From the NCBI RefSeq assembly GCF_010501055.1, contig NZ_QVMO01000020.1, positions 1 through 49,729 on the forward strand: a stretch of DNA of 49,729 bases. The letters run 5' to 3'. Below are positions 15,954 to 24,668 of this stretch, piece by piece; positions within the stretch are counted from its first letter, which is position 1; each line of letters starts with the position of its first letter. The position numbers and the translations under genes were made by a program. The notes beneath the pieces were generated by a model. The model saw nothing but the letters and a program-made list of their open reading frames with translations, searched no databases and was not told the DNA's origin. This DNA comes from Dysgonomonas sp. 521. Its GTDB lineage: Bacteria > Bacteroidota > Bacteroidia > Bacteroidales > Dysgonomonadaceae.

Positions 15954-15964
15954 GAAAACAAAGA

Positions 15965-16016
15965 ACAGTTAACAGTGAGCAGTTGGTAGAGAATAATTCA
16001 TAACTTATAATTCATA
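15965..16016 (+). repeat. AT-rich leader repeat (AACAGTTAACAGT / ATTCATAAC type)
   Basis: Short direct and inverted motifs AACAGTTAACAGT, AGCAGTT, AATTCATAACTTAT and AATTCATAAT lie directly before an ATG. The same kind of block is found at 31390-31470. These are recurrent Bacteroidetes intergenic sequences of unknown role. Confidence 0.55.
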
Positions 16017-16835
16017 ATGAAGCTATCGATAATAACAGTCAACCTCAATGATAAAGCAGGCCTGGAAAAGACCATCAAAAGCGTCCTTTCACAGACCTTT
16101 ACCGACTATGAATTTATAATCATTGATGGCAAATCCACTGATGGCAGTGTAGAGATTATAGAGCGATACAAGGACAAGGTAAGTTATTGGGTAAGCGAAA
16201 AGGACAGTGGCATCTATAATGCCATGAATAAAGGTATCCGGCAAGCCAAAGGAGAATATCTGTACTTTCTGAACTCCGGCGATGCCCTTTATACTGATAC
16301 TGTCCTGCAAAAGATATTTGAAGGAGATCCGCATGAGGCGTTTATCTGCGGCAATTTCTATATGGAAGTTGCGGGCAAGCTGGAAGAGGACAGATCATAC
16401 AAAGACCGTGACTGGCGGTTTGCCCTCTATGACCTGTTTGCAGGTTTCCTGTGCCATCAGGCATTCTTTATACACAGGTCAAACTTCGAAAAATACGGAG
16501 AATACAGTGAAGACCTTAAAGTGATGTCGGACTGGAAACTATTCTTTCAGGGGATTGCACTCGACCATTTACCGGTCAGATATGTAGATACTTTCATCTC
16601 CATCTACAATATGGAGGGTTTTAGCACACAGATCGGCGGAGAAATTATCTACAAAGAGAAGCTGCAAGTATGCAATGAACTCCTTACTCCATCCTTAGTA
16701 GAAAAGCTGAAACGCTTATACTACCTCGACCAGAACGGATTTGTGACCGATATAATGAAGTCTAAATCTTGGATTTACAATGGGTTTCGCGTATTTGCCA
16801 AGATAGGGAGAATTTTAGGATTTGTAAAAAGTTGA
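16017..16835 (+). CDS. Family 2 glycosyltransferase (WcaA-like)
   Basis: The product starts MKLSIITVNLNDKAGLEKT, with FTDYEFIIIDGKSTDGS and KDSGIYNAMNKGIRQAKGEY, which are classic GT2 features. FLNSGDALY takes the place of the DxD. HQAFFIHRSNFEKYGEYSED is typical of enzymes annotated for colanic acid or O-antigen-like synthesis. The length is 272 residues. It probably forms an operon with the preceding GT2, adding sugars to a lipid-linked glycan at the inner membrane face. The sugar and acceptor cannot be told. Confidence 0.85.
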   Translation: MKLSIITVNLNDKAGLEKTIKSVLSQTFTDYEFIIIDGKSTDGSVEIIERYKDKVSYWVSEKDSGIYNAMNKGIRQAKGEYLYFLNSGDALYTDTVLQKIFEGDPHEAFICGNFYMEVAGKLEEDRSYKDRDWRFALYDLFAGFLCHQAFFIHRSNFEKYGEYSEDLKVMSDWKLFFQGIALDHLPVRYVDTFISIYNMEGFSTQIGGEIIYKEKLQVCNELLTPSLVEKLKRLYYLDQNGFVTDIMKSKSWIYNGFRVFAKIGRILGFVKS

Positions 16836-16844
16836 TTATAATTA

Positions 16845-17056
16845 ATGCGAATCAAGGGTTAAATGTGCCGTTAGGCACATCATATTGGTAGAAACATGAA
16901 TGAAATTCGTTTTTTTGTGCCGTCAGGTACAAAATGTGAATTGTTCTGTAGATATTGCGTACCTGACGGCACGCAATTAACCGGTTAAAGCTTCTTTCTA
17001 CCAACATTCAGTCCCTAAAGGGACAAAAAATAGCACAGTTAACCCTTGATTCGCAT
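16845..17056. repeat. Nested palindromic repeat element, copy 2 (complete, 212 bp)
   Basis: Perfect 18-bp inverted ends at 16845-16862 and 17039-17056 (ATGCGAATCAAGGGTTAA). Inside are GTGCCGTTAGGCAC, the pair GTGCCGTCAGGTAC (16917-16930) / GTACCTGACGGCAC (16959-16972), TTGGTAGAAA paired with TTTCTACCAA, and GTCCCTAAAGGGAC. The whole unit can fold as one long branched hairpin. It lies between a glycosyltransferase gene and a hypothetical gene. A 40-bp copy of the AACTGTT element end follows at 17061-17100. Confidence 0.85.
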
Positions 17057-17060
17057 AATT

Positions 17061-17100
17061 AAGTAACTGTTCAAATTTTAGCGAAAATTTCTATTATAGG
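17061..17100 (+). repeat. Isolated end of the AACTGTT repeat family
   Basis: AAGTAACTGTTCAAATTTTA followed by GCGAAAATTTCTATTATAGG resembles the ends at 14780 and 38945. Only one end is present, so it is a remnant. Confidence 0.55.
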
Positions 17101-17145
17101 CTCTGACTGTTTTTCAAACCTCTAAATAAAACCATATTACGAAGA

Positions 17146-17775
17146 ATGAAATTTGATACCGATTTTAAAAAAGCGATTTCTATGTTATCCTCTGAAGATA
17201 AGGATAAGCTTATTTTCAGGCTTTTAAAAAAAGATCCAGTTTTAGCAGATCAATTATATTTTGAACTAGTCAGCAAAGATACCATCCTAGACCGCAGGCA
17301 CAGAATGGAGCTTAAGATAAAAAAATATGTGGAATATATAAGCGACAATTATTATACCCCCGGTTTTTTACTTATGGATGTGCGGAGCCTGAGTGGTGAA
17401 ATAACCCAACATATTCAAACGACAAAGGACAAATACGGAGAGGTCAGCTTAAATTTATTGATGCTTAACGAACTACTCGACAGAAATAACGAACAACTTT
17501 CGATATCGACATTAAAAGCATCATACACAATGAATATTTATATTATAGCTCGCACCTTTAGAATATTGGTATTACTAAAATCGCTGCATGAGGATTATTA
17601 TATAGAGTTTGAAGAGGATTTAAAAAAATTAGGTCAATCGATAGCCACAAATCCTATTCTTTCCGAAGTAGCTCTCAGTAACGGATTGGTTTTGAACTGG
17701 CTTATATCCGGGGTAATACCTGACAATATAGCAACAATACATAAGAATATCCGTGCCCGAGGGCTTCTAAGATAA
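17146..17775 (+). CDS. Hypothetical helical protein, 209 residues
   Basis: The product begins MKFDTDFKKAISMLSSEDKD and is almost entirely helical and charged, with LIFRLLKKDPVLADQLYFEL and KKLGQSIATNPILSEVALS. There is no signal peptide, membrane span or catalytic motif. Leu-rich, repeat-like helices could mediate protein contacts. It converges on the rsmF-like gene, with three bases between their ends. I do not recognise a named family; its conservation in Bacteroidales is my guess. Confidence 0.65.
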   Translation: MKFDTDFKKAISMLSSEDKDKLIFRLLKKDPVLADQLYFELVSKDTILDRRHRMELKIKKYVEYISDNYYTPGFLLMDVRSLSGEITQHIQTTKDKYGEVSLNLLMLNELLDRNNEQLSISTLKASYTMNIYIIARTFRILVLLKSLHEDYYIEFEEDLKKLGQSIATNPILSEVALSNGLVLNWLISGVIPDNIATIHKNIRARGLLR

Positions 17776-17778
17776 GCT

Positions 17779-19152
17779 CTAAATTATCCTGACTTCTTCT
17801 GTAGGAGCAAAGGCCGAACGGATACGCCACTCCTGCGGATAAAGGTTGTTGGCACGATTACCGATATTCTTAACAAAACCAACAGGCATCCGCCTGTATG
17901 TAAGCAAGATATATCCTTTAGGCTGACCCTCCAGAAACAGAGGCTCTTTGCGCAAATACGCTACAGCCATCTTCCAATCTATCTCGCAAGTAGTAAAAGC
18001 CTCAGTATTAAGCCCTGTACTTAACGCAAGAGACTGGTTTGGAATAAAGTCTTTCCCTTTTACCTCTCCCAAGCATATCCCTTCGGATATGACATTCAAT
18101 TGGGACTTTATGAGAGACAGGTCATCATACAGACGAATAGGGAAAGCAAACCATACATCGTTCTTCGGACAAAACGTAAACAACTCATTGTCTTTTACAT
18201 ACATCTTACATTCCACCGGAATAATGTTCTTTGACATCCTTCCTTTATCTTTCTTTCTTTTATGGGATACCTCCTCTGTATTTGTTTTTCTCAGCAGGGC
18301 ACAGAAGAATCCTTCTCCTTTGGTCTTATGCGGAAAGAAGCGATAAGCCGGGATATCCTCCCTGAAAGAAGGGCTTATCCCCCACTCTGCTTTTGTTTCT
18401 ATGGGAAGTGCTTCAGCACCGAGTTCTTCGCATATCCATTGTACGTTTTCCTCATTCTCTTCCGTATTGTATGTACAGGTGCTGTACAGTAGCAAGCCGT
18501 CAGTTTTCAAGGCAGGCCATATATCGGCCAATATACGCTGCTGGCGTTCCTTACACAGCCTGACATTATCTACAGACCATTCCTGAATAGCACCCTCATC
18601 CTTACGGAACATCCCCTCTCCCGAGCATGGAGCATCTACCAGTATAAAGTCAAAGTATCCATGCAGTTTACCGATACGTGATGGATCGTTATTGGTTACC
18701 ACAGTATTGGGTTTCCCCCACTTGGTTATATTTTCGGACAGGATATTCGCTCTGGAACGGATTACTTCATTCGATACCAACAGGCTGTTACCGTTCATAA
18801 GGCCGACAATCAAGGTCGATTTACCTCCCGGTGCCGCACAAAGGTCAAGTACACGGACATCCCCATCTGCATATTGCCTGAAAGCCTGCTCGATAAACAT
18901 AGACGATGCTTCCTGCACATAGTAACATCCGGCATGGAATAGTGGGTCGAAAGTGAACTGAGGCCTTTGCGCCAGGTAGTAGCCCGAATCAGACCACGGA
19001 ACTTTCGGATAAGAGAGCTTTCCCTCCTTACTGTCATTTATCCTGATACTTACAGGAGATGCACTCTCAAGAGCTTCTGCGAAAGCTTCCCATTCGCCTC
19101 CTAAAAGAAGTTTTGTACGGGTTATAAAGTCAGTTGGTAAATTCATCATCAT
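17779..19152 (-). CDS. rsmF: 16S rRNA m5C methyltransferase, RsmF/YebU type
   Basis: The SAM-binding site is LDLCAAPGGKST at residues 103-114. Catalytic motifs are DAPCSGEGMFRKD (Cys176) and YSTCTYN (Cys226), the two cysteines of the RsmB/RsmF family. The C-terminal 150 residues resemble the PUA-like RNA-binding extension of RsmF, with KGYILLTYRRMPVGFVK. It methylates cytosine C5 in 16S rRNA in the cytoplasm. Three consecutive Met codons open the frame (19152, 19149, 19146). A -7 box at 19163-19170 would put the transcript start so close that a later Met is likely used. The exact target base is inferred from family. Confidence 0.82.
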   Translation of the reverse strand: MMMNLPTDFITRTKLLLGGEWEAFAEALESASPVSIRINDSKEGKLSYPKVPWSDSGYYLAQRPQFTFDPLFHAGCYYVQEASSMFIEQAFRQYADGDVRVLDLCAAPGGKSTLIVGLMNGNSLLVSNEVIRSRANILSENITKWGKPNTVVTNNDPSRIGKLHGYFDFILVDAPCSGEGMFRKDEGAIQEWSVDNVRLCKERQQRILADIWPALKTDGLLLYSTCTYNTEENEENVQWICEELGAEALPIETKAEWGISPSFREDIPAYRFFPHKTKGEGFFCALLRKTNTEEVSHKRKKDKGRMSKNIIPVECKMYVKDNELFTFCPKNDVWFAFPIRLYDDLSLIKSQLNVISEGICLGEVKGKDFIPNQSLALSTGLNTEAFTTCEIDWKMAVAYLRKEPLFLEGQPKGYILLTYRRMPVGFVKNIGNRANNLYPQEWRIRSAFAPTEEVRII

Positions 19153-19162
19153 ATATTTCCCA

Positions 19163-19170
19163 CAAAGTTA
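19163..19170 (-). promoter_or_regulatory. Promoter -7 box for the rsmF-like gene
   Basis: The minus strand reads TAACTTTG, a TAnnTTTG match 11 bases before the first ATG. The leader would be nearly absent. Confidence 0.55.
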
Positions 19171-19245
19171 GGTTAAATTATAAATCATCTCGGTATATTA
19201 ACGGTATCAATAAAGTAAATTATCCTATATCAACAATATTTTTCC

Positions 19246-19253
19246 TACTTTTG
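19246..19253 (+). promoter_or_regulatory. Promoter -7 box for the three-copy membrane glycosyltransferase operon
   Basis: TACTTTTG matches TAnnTTTG, 18 bases before the ATG at 19271. It is the only clear promoter before the four tightly packed genes up to 24524. Confidence 0.6.
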
Positions 19254-19270
19254 CATTCTATTCCGATGCA

Positions 19271-20779
19271 ATGATTGAACCAATGATTAAGAAAGCAATA
19301 ACACGAGACAGGAATATACTGATCCTACTACTGGTCTATACAGTGCTGTTGCTATTCTTTTGCTCAAAGATGTCGCCGCTCTATCCATTCAATGAGTGGT
19401 CTGATGTAAACCTGTATTTCAATATAGGCAAGGCCATATTCAATGGCAGGACGCTTTACACGGAAGCCTTCGACCATAAGGGGCCGCTTATCTTTTTCAT
19501 ATACGGAATAGGGTATCTCATATCCAATACCGGATTCTTCGGAGTTTTCCTGTTAGAAATTATCGGATGGTTTCTACTTGCCGGTTGCGCCTATTATTCA
19601 GCCAGATTATTCATTGCAAAAGAGTATGCTGTGCTTGTAGCTCTGGCTTTCCCGCTCATCGTGTTAACTCATACACAGCACGGCGGTTCTGCCGAAGAAT
19701 TTATCCTGTTTTTTCAGGCTATCAGCTTTTACCTTTTCCTTCGCTTCTTTAAAAGTGGCGACAAGCCCCATCCATGCAACTATATGCTGATGCACGGAAT
19801 AATGAGTGCCGCTACATTCCTTATAAAGCTGAATGTCGTTCTATTCTGGTTCTTCCCGTTATTAGCCATACTTATCACATTATTAATAAATAAGGAATAT
19901 AAAAACCTCCTCCGGAATATACTATTCTATATAGCAGGAGTTCTGATTGTCTTTATTCCTGTCTGCCTCTACCTTTATATAAACAGTGCATTATCAGAGG
20001 CATACGATATATACATTACCTTGAACAGGGAATATGCCAGCGTAACACCTCAATATCTTCATGTAAGGCTATTCGCCAGGCTTAGATATGACAGTCCAGA
20101 CTTTATCATTCTGCTTTTAGGCGTATTCTTATTCCCTATCAAAAACCTAAAAAACAGGATAGGCGCCATATCCCTGGCTCTGACCTTTATTATCCTGTTC
20201 GTTACTGTAAACCTGTCTTATATATATTCTCCGTATTATGCTATACCATACTACATTTTCGGGATAACAGGCTTTATCGTTATAGTGCAATTTCTGGCAA
20301 AATATATCCATCTCAAAGATTCCCTTATTATATACTCATTCTTCCTGCTTGTAGCTATATTTATAGGAATAAAAGAGAAACAATACTTCAATGTTGACAG
20401 GAGGGTGATCCAGCGATATGACAAACCTCACGAACTGGTTGACCAGTTTAGTGAGATCATCGGACGGGAATCCAAGCCTACATTATTGAATCTGGGTCTT
20501 GATCTGGGAAACGGTGTCTTTACCAAGACCGGTATAATACCCAATATCAGATACTTCATCTCGCCTAACCTGCAATATCATTATTATCCGCAGATGCGGG
20601 ACGAACAGACAAAGTATATTGAAAATAAGCAGGTTCAGTTTATCATTCTATATGAGAAGTCATTCAATTATGAGTATTTCAGCCAGTTGCCAGCGTTCAA
20701 CGAATATTACGAACGCGTAGATACCTACACCCACTCTACGCATGAACCTTATCACCTGTATAAATTAAAAACCCCATGA
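19271..20779 (+). CDS. GT-C-type membrane glycosyltransferase-like protein, copy 1
   Basis: About ten hydrophobic spans run through the 502 residues. The first outer loop carries FNEWSDVNLYFNIGKAI and YTEAFDHKGPLIFFIYG. Acidic residues here, and a DHKGPL motif, are typical of PMT/ArnT-like GT-C enzymes, which transfer sugars from polyprenyl-phosphate donors on the periplasmic side. The C-terminal soluble part has LGLDLGNGVFTKTG and a conserved RYFISPNL ... YYPQMRDEQTKYIE block. It is the first of three adjacent paralogues. The stop overlaps the next start by four bases (ATGA at 20776-20779). The donor and acceptor are unknown. Confidence 0.75.
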   Translation: MIEPMIKKAITRDRNILILLLVYTVLLLFFCSKMSPLYPFNEWSDVNLYFNIGKAIFNGRTLYTEAFDHKGPLIFFIYGIGYLISNTGFFGVFLLEIIGWFLLAGCAYYSARLFIAKEYAVLVALAFPLIVLTHTQHGGSAEEFILFFQAISFYLFLRFFKSGDKPHPCNYMLMHGIMSAATFLIKLNVVLFWFFPLLAILITLLINKEYKNLLRNILFYIAGVLIVFIPVCLYLYINSALSEAYDIYITLNREYASVTPQYLHVRLFARLRYDSPDFIILLLGVFLFPIKNLKNRIGAISLALTFIILFVTVNLSYIYSPYYAIPYYIFGITGFIVIVQFLAKYIHLKDSLIIYSFFLLVAIFIGIKEKQYFNVDRRVIQRYDKPHELVDQFSEIIGRESKPTLLNLGLDLGNGVFTKTGIIPNIRYFISPNLQYHYYPQMRDEQTKYIENKQVQFIILYEKSFNYEYFSQLPAFNEYYERVDTYTHSTHEPYHLYKLKTP

Positions 20780-22293
20780 TAAAAAAGGAAATAAGCCAGG
20801 ACAAGAAGATATTCTTTGCTCTTTTTATCTATTCCTTCTTATTGCTATTCTTCTGCACTAAGATGTCGCCATTATATCCTTTCAATGAGTGGTCGGATAT
20901 TAACCTGTATTTCAACATAGGCAAAGCGATGTTCAATGGCAAAACGCTCTACACAGAAGCTTTTGACCACAAAGGCCCGTTGATCTTCTTTATTTATGGC
21001 ATCGGTTACCTGATTTCGAACACCTCATTTCTGGGCATGTACCTTATAGAATGCATATTCTGGGTTGTCATGACATGTGCCGCCTACCTTACAGCGCGGT
21101 TGTATCTGGACAAGATTTATGCTTTCCTTGTAGCATTAGTATTTCCTGTTATCATGTTAGCCCATTCGTTCAACGGAGGATCTGCCGAAGAGTTTATAGC
21201 CGTACTTCAGGTGGTAAGTCTCTATCTTTTTATCTTATACTTTAAAGATAAAGACGCATCGGTTCATAATCCTGCCTATATGTTTATTCATGGAGCGATG
21301 TGTGCCATAACATTACTAATCAAAATAAATCTGGTCATGTTCTGGTTTTTCCCATTAGCAGCCATTTTTATAAATATACTTTTACAGCGTGAATACAGTA
21401 ATCTGATTAAGAACCTCATATCATTCTTCTGCGGAATGTTGCTGATAATACTTCCTATCTGTATCTATTTGCTAGCGAACGGAGCGCTTTCCGAAGCATG
21501 GTATATATACATAGACCTGAATGGGACTTACGCAATGATAGGAGAAATTAGTCGTATTATAGAAAATATCATAGTCAGGTTCTACCAGAAGATACGTTTC
21601 GAGACTATCGAATTTTCCCTTGTATTGCTTGGCGCTATATACTTCCCTATAAAACACATCGGGAATAGATGGGGGAAAATCGCCATACCGCTCTCTTTCT
21701 TATCATTATTCGCATCTATTTTCATTACGTCTAATCAGATATTCGCATATTACTCAATCCCTTATGACGTATACGCCCTTCTGGCATGCATCGTTATATT
21801 CAAACATGTACGAGTCAGTTCGTCAAAGAAGGTGTACATCCTGTCTTTCTTTATCGTACTTATCATCGGCATCAAACAGAAAGACTTCTTCGGGGCAAAG
21901 CTGGATGAACTAATCTCCAGAAAGAGTCCCCCTACCCTCATAGATACCTTCTCGGCGCATGTTATGCAAGAAAAGAACCCGACCTTGCTCAACCTGGGGC
22001 TTAATCTGGGAAACGGTGTATTTACAAAGGCGAATATAATGCCCAACGTTAGATACTTCATTTCGCCCAACCTGCATTACTCCTATTATCCGCAAATGCG
22101 GGATGAACAAACGAAATATATACAGAACAGGCAGACACAGTTTATCATCCTGTGTACCAACGATTATAATTACGAATATTTCAGTACATTACCGGCTCTG
22201 AACGAATATTATACAATAATAGACGAAAATGACGGAGGCGGAATCAGGCCTTACTATCTTTACAAGTTAAAGGATGCGATTCACATAAAATAA
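20776..22293 (+). CDS. GT-C-type membrane glycosyltransferase-like protein, copy 2
   Basis: A 505-residue paralogue of the preceding protein. The N-terminal 90 residues are almost the same (MSPLYPFNEWSDINLYFNIG, TEAFDHKGPLIFFIYGIGYL) and the C-terminal NLGNGVFTKANIMPNVRYF block is also kept. The central membrane spans and loops differ much more. This pattern suggests that the donor site and a C-terminal contact are constrained while the acceptor part changes. The start overlaps copy 1 by four bases, and the stop shares its last base with the start of copy 3 (TAATG), so the three are co-translated. Confidence 0.75.
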   Translation: MIKKEISQDKKIFFALFIYSFLLLFFCTKMSPLYPFNEWSDINLYFNIGKAMFNGKTLYTEAFDHKGPLIFFIYGIGYLISNTSFLGMYLIECIFWVVMTCAAYLTARLYLDKIYAFLVALVFPVIMLAHSFNGGSAEEFIAVLQVVSLYLFILYFKDKDASVHNPAYMFIHGAMCAITLLIKINLVMFWFFPLAAIFINILLQREYSNLIKNLISFFCGMLLIILPICIYLLANGALSEAWYIYIDLNGTYAMIGEISRIIENIIVRFYQKIRFETIEFSLVLLGAIYFPIKHIGNRWGKIAIPLSFLSLFASIFITSNQIFAYYSIPYDVYALLACIVIFKHVRVSSSKKVYILSFFIVLIIGIKQKDFFGAKLDELISRKSPPTLIDTFSAHVMQEKNPTLLNLGLNLGNGVFTKANIMPNVRYFISPNLHYSYYPQMRDEQTKYIQNRQTQFIILCTNDYNYEYFSTLPALNEYYTIIDENDGGGIRPYYLYKLKDAIHIK

Positions 22294-23813
22294 TGCAGGC
22301 AATGATAAAGAAAGAACTGATACAAGACAGGAAGGCATTTATTATACTATTTGCCTATACTGCTCTGTTATTATTCTTTTGCTCAAAGATGTCGCCGTTG
22401 TATCCTTTCAACGAATGGTCGGATGTCAACCTGTACTTCAATATAGGCAAAGCCATTTTCAATGGCAAGACCCTCTATACCGAAGCTTTCGACCACAAGG
22501 GCCCGCTTATCTTCTTTATTTATGGAATCGGCTATCTCATATCCAACACGACCTTCTTTGGGATGTACCTTATCGAAGTCTTGTTGTGGACACTGATGAT
22601 ATGTGCCGGATACCTGACAGCAAAACTATATATGGACAGAATATATGCCTTTGCCGTTGCACTCATTTTCCCGCTGTTTGTATTATCCCATTCATCGGAA
22701 GGAGGTTCGGCCGAAGAATTCATCATTATATTCGAGAGTATCAGCCTTTTACTATTCCTCACTTACTTTCGCGACAAAAACGGCTCTGTTCATAAACCCG
22801 TGTACATGCTGATACATGGCGTTATGTGTGCGGCAACCCTATTGATAAAAATCAACCTGATTGTATTCTGGTTCTTCCCCTTATTAGCCATATTAATCAA
22901 TATCTCAAAGAACAAGGAGTACAAAAATCTTGTACAAAACATAGTAGCATATATCATCGGTCTGCTTATACCTATCCTGCCTGTCCTGATATATTTCGCA
23001 TACAACAACGCGCTTGCCGATGCATGGGACACCTATATAGTGCTGAATAGCAATTATGCCAAACTGGGCGATATAGGCCAAATATCCGAGAACCTTATCA
23101 TCAAGTTCTATCAACGCCTGCGCTTCGAAACCATTGAATACCTGATCATCCTGACCGGAGTTTTCTTTTTCCCTATCAGGTATATACAAAATACCTTGGG
23201 GAAAATTGCGGTCATACTCTCTTTTATAGTGTTGCATATAGTCATATTCATGTCTCCCAACTATGTATTCTATTACTCGGTGCCATACTACATTTTCGGC
23301 TTGTTAGGCTGCATTGTGATAGCCGATATGATCAGGCGGTTCATAAAAATACAGCCAAAATGGTATTTCTACATCCTGTTCCCAATCATTGCTCTGGCCG
23401 TAGGCATTACAGAAAAGAACTTCTTTTCCACGCCAAAGGCCGTATTATTGGGGGAGCAAAAGCCTGAAGGGCTGGTCTTTCAGTTCAGCGAAAAAATGGC
23501 AAATGAAAAGAATCCTACATTGCTGAACCTTAGCCTCGATCTTGGCAATGGAGTATTTACCAAGGCCGATATTATGCCCAATGTAAAGTACTTCATATCT
23601 CCCAATCTGCCTTATTCCATTTATCCCGAAATGCGGGACGAGCAAACTAAATACATTGAGAACAAAGAGGTACAGTTCATTATATTATCCGGATTTTCAT
23701 TCAACTTCGACTATTTCTATAATCTGCCTGCCCTGAACGCAAATTATGAGGTAATAGATACTTATGTCGAACATAGAACCAAAACCTATTACTTATACAA
23801 AAGAAAAGACTAG
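22293..23813 (+). CDS. GT-C-type membrane glycosyltransferase-like protein, copy 3
   Basis: A 506-residue paralogue with the same conserved N-terminal loop (MSPLYPFNEWSDVNLYFNIG, DHKGPLIFFIYG) and C-terminal LDLGNGVFTKADIMPNVKYF block. It shares with copy 2 the central IRFETIEYL-like stretch (LRFETIEYLIILTGVFFFPI here), so copies 2 and 3 look closer to each other than to copy 1. The likely role is the same: inner membrane transfer of a lipid-linked sugar. An RsmI-like gene follows after six bases. The start may be at 22293 or at the Met codon 22302. Confidence 0.75.
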   Translation: MQAMIKKELIQDRKAFIILFAYTALLLFFCSKMSPLYPFNEWSDVNLYFNIGKAIFNGKTLYTEAFDHKGPLIFFIYGIGYLISNTTFFGMYLIEVLLWTLMICAGYLTAKLYMDRIYAFAVALIFPLFVLSHSSEGGSAEEFIIIFESISLLLFLTYFRDKNGSVHKPVYMLIHGVMCAATLLIKINLIVFWFFPLLAILINISKNKEYKNLVQNIVAYIIGLLIPILPVLIYFAYNNALADAWDTYIVLNSNYAKLGDIGQISENLIIKFYQRLRFETIEYLIILTGVFFFPIRYIQNTLGKIAVILSFIVLHIVIFMSPNYVFYYSVPYYIFGLLGCIVIADMIRRFIKIQPKWYFYILFPIIALAVGITEKNFFSTPKAVLLGEQKPEGLVFQFSEKMANEKNPTLLNLSLDLGNGVFTKADIMPNVKYFISPNLPYSIYPEMRDEQTKYIENKEVQFIILSGFSFNFDYFYNLPALNANYEVIDTYVEHRTKTYYLYKRKD

Positions 23814-23819
23814 CCAGTT

Positions 23820-24524
23820 ATGCAAGCATCATTATACCTTATCCCCGTAACTCTGGGCGAAACCTCTATAGAGCAGGTACTACCGCCACATAATAAGGAG
23901 GTTATACTGCAAATAAAGCATTTCATAGTAGAGAATATACGCTCTGCCCGCCGCTTCCTTAAAAAAGTAGATAATAGCATCGATATAGACGGACTGACCT
24001 TCTATGAATTGAACAAGCATACTAAACCCGAACAGATAGAGAACTACCTCAACCCGATGGCAAACGGCTTCCATGTAGGTATTATCTCCGAAGCAGGATG
24101 CCCTGCCATAGCCGATCCCGGAAGCGATATAGTAGCCATTGCCCAGCGTAAAGGCTACAAAGTAGTACCTTTGGTAGGGCCGTCTTCGATACTGCTTTCG
24201 CTGATGGCGTCAGGTTTTAACGGGCAAAGCTTTGCTTTTCACGGTTACCTGCCGGTTGACGGGGCGGAACGCATAAAGAAGATAAAGCAACTGGAGCACC
24301 TGATACACCAAGAACACCAGACACAGATATTTATAGAAACGCCATACCGCAACCAAAAGCTGACAGAAGACATTATCAAACACTGCATACCATCTACAAA
24401 GTTGTGTATCGCCATGAATATTACCTGTGAGAACGAATATATAAGAACCCTTTCGGTAAAACAGTGGGGGAAGCAATTGCCCGACATGAACAAGCAGCTT
24501 TGTATATTTCTGCTATACAAATAA
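23820..24524 (+). CDS. SAM-dependent methyltransferase of the RsmI/tetrapyrrole methylase family
   Basis: The 234-residue protein begins MQASLYLIPVTLGE, then has FHVGIISEAGCPAIADPGSD and VVPLVGPSSILLSLMASGFN. These are the core motifs of RsmI, which 2'-O-methylates C1402 of 16S rRNA. FAFHGYLPVDGAERIKK and IFIETPYRNQKL also match. It differs from classic RsmI in a longer N-terminal insert (NKEVILQIKHFIVEN), the form common as a second gene in Bacteroidetes. Its place at the end of a glycosyltransferase operon may be accidental. It is cytoplasmic. Confidence 0.78.
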   Translation: MQASLYLIPVTLGETSIEQVLPPHNKEVILQIKHFIVENIRSARRFLKKVDNSIDIDGLTFYELNKHTKPEQIENYLNPMANGFHVGIISEAGCPAIADPGSDIVAIAQRKGYKVVPLVGPSSILLSLMASGFNGQSFAFHGYLPVDGAERIKKIKQLEHLIHQEHQTQIFIETPYRNQKLTEDIIKHCIPSTKLCIAMNITCENEYIRTLSVKQWGKQLPDMNKQLCIFLLYK

Positions 24525-24645
24525 AAGTAACACGTGTCACTTTACACAAACACTAATTATCAGCCAATTACATTAAAAAAGTGACAAAAGTAACAGTTTT
24601 TTTCTACTTTCTTATTGTCACTTTTCATCTATATAATACGAGAAA
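24525..24645. repeat. AAAGTAAC / GTTACTTT dyads in a convergent intergenic gap
   Basis: An almost perfect palindrome AAAGTAACACGTGTCACTTT lies at about 24526-24545. Inverted AAAAGTGACA and TGTCACTTTT flank a block that, on the minus strand, reads AACTGTTACTTTTGTCAC. It resembles the GTTACYTTT repeats at 12538 and 15003. It sits between two convergent genes, so it may serve as a terminator or an unrecognised binding site. Confidence 0.45.
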
Positions 24646-24668
24646 GAACACTGTATATATAGATAAAC

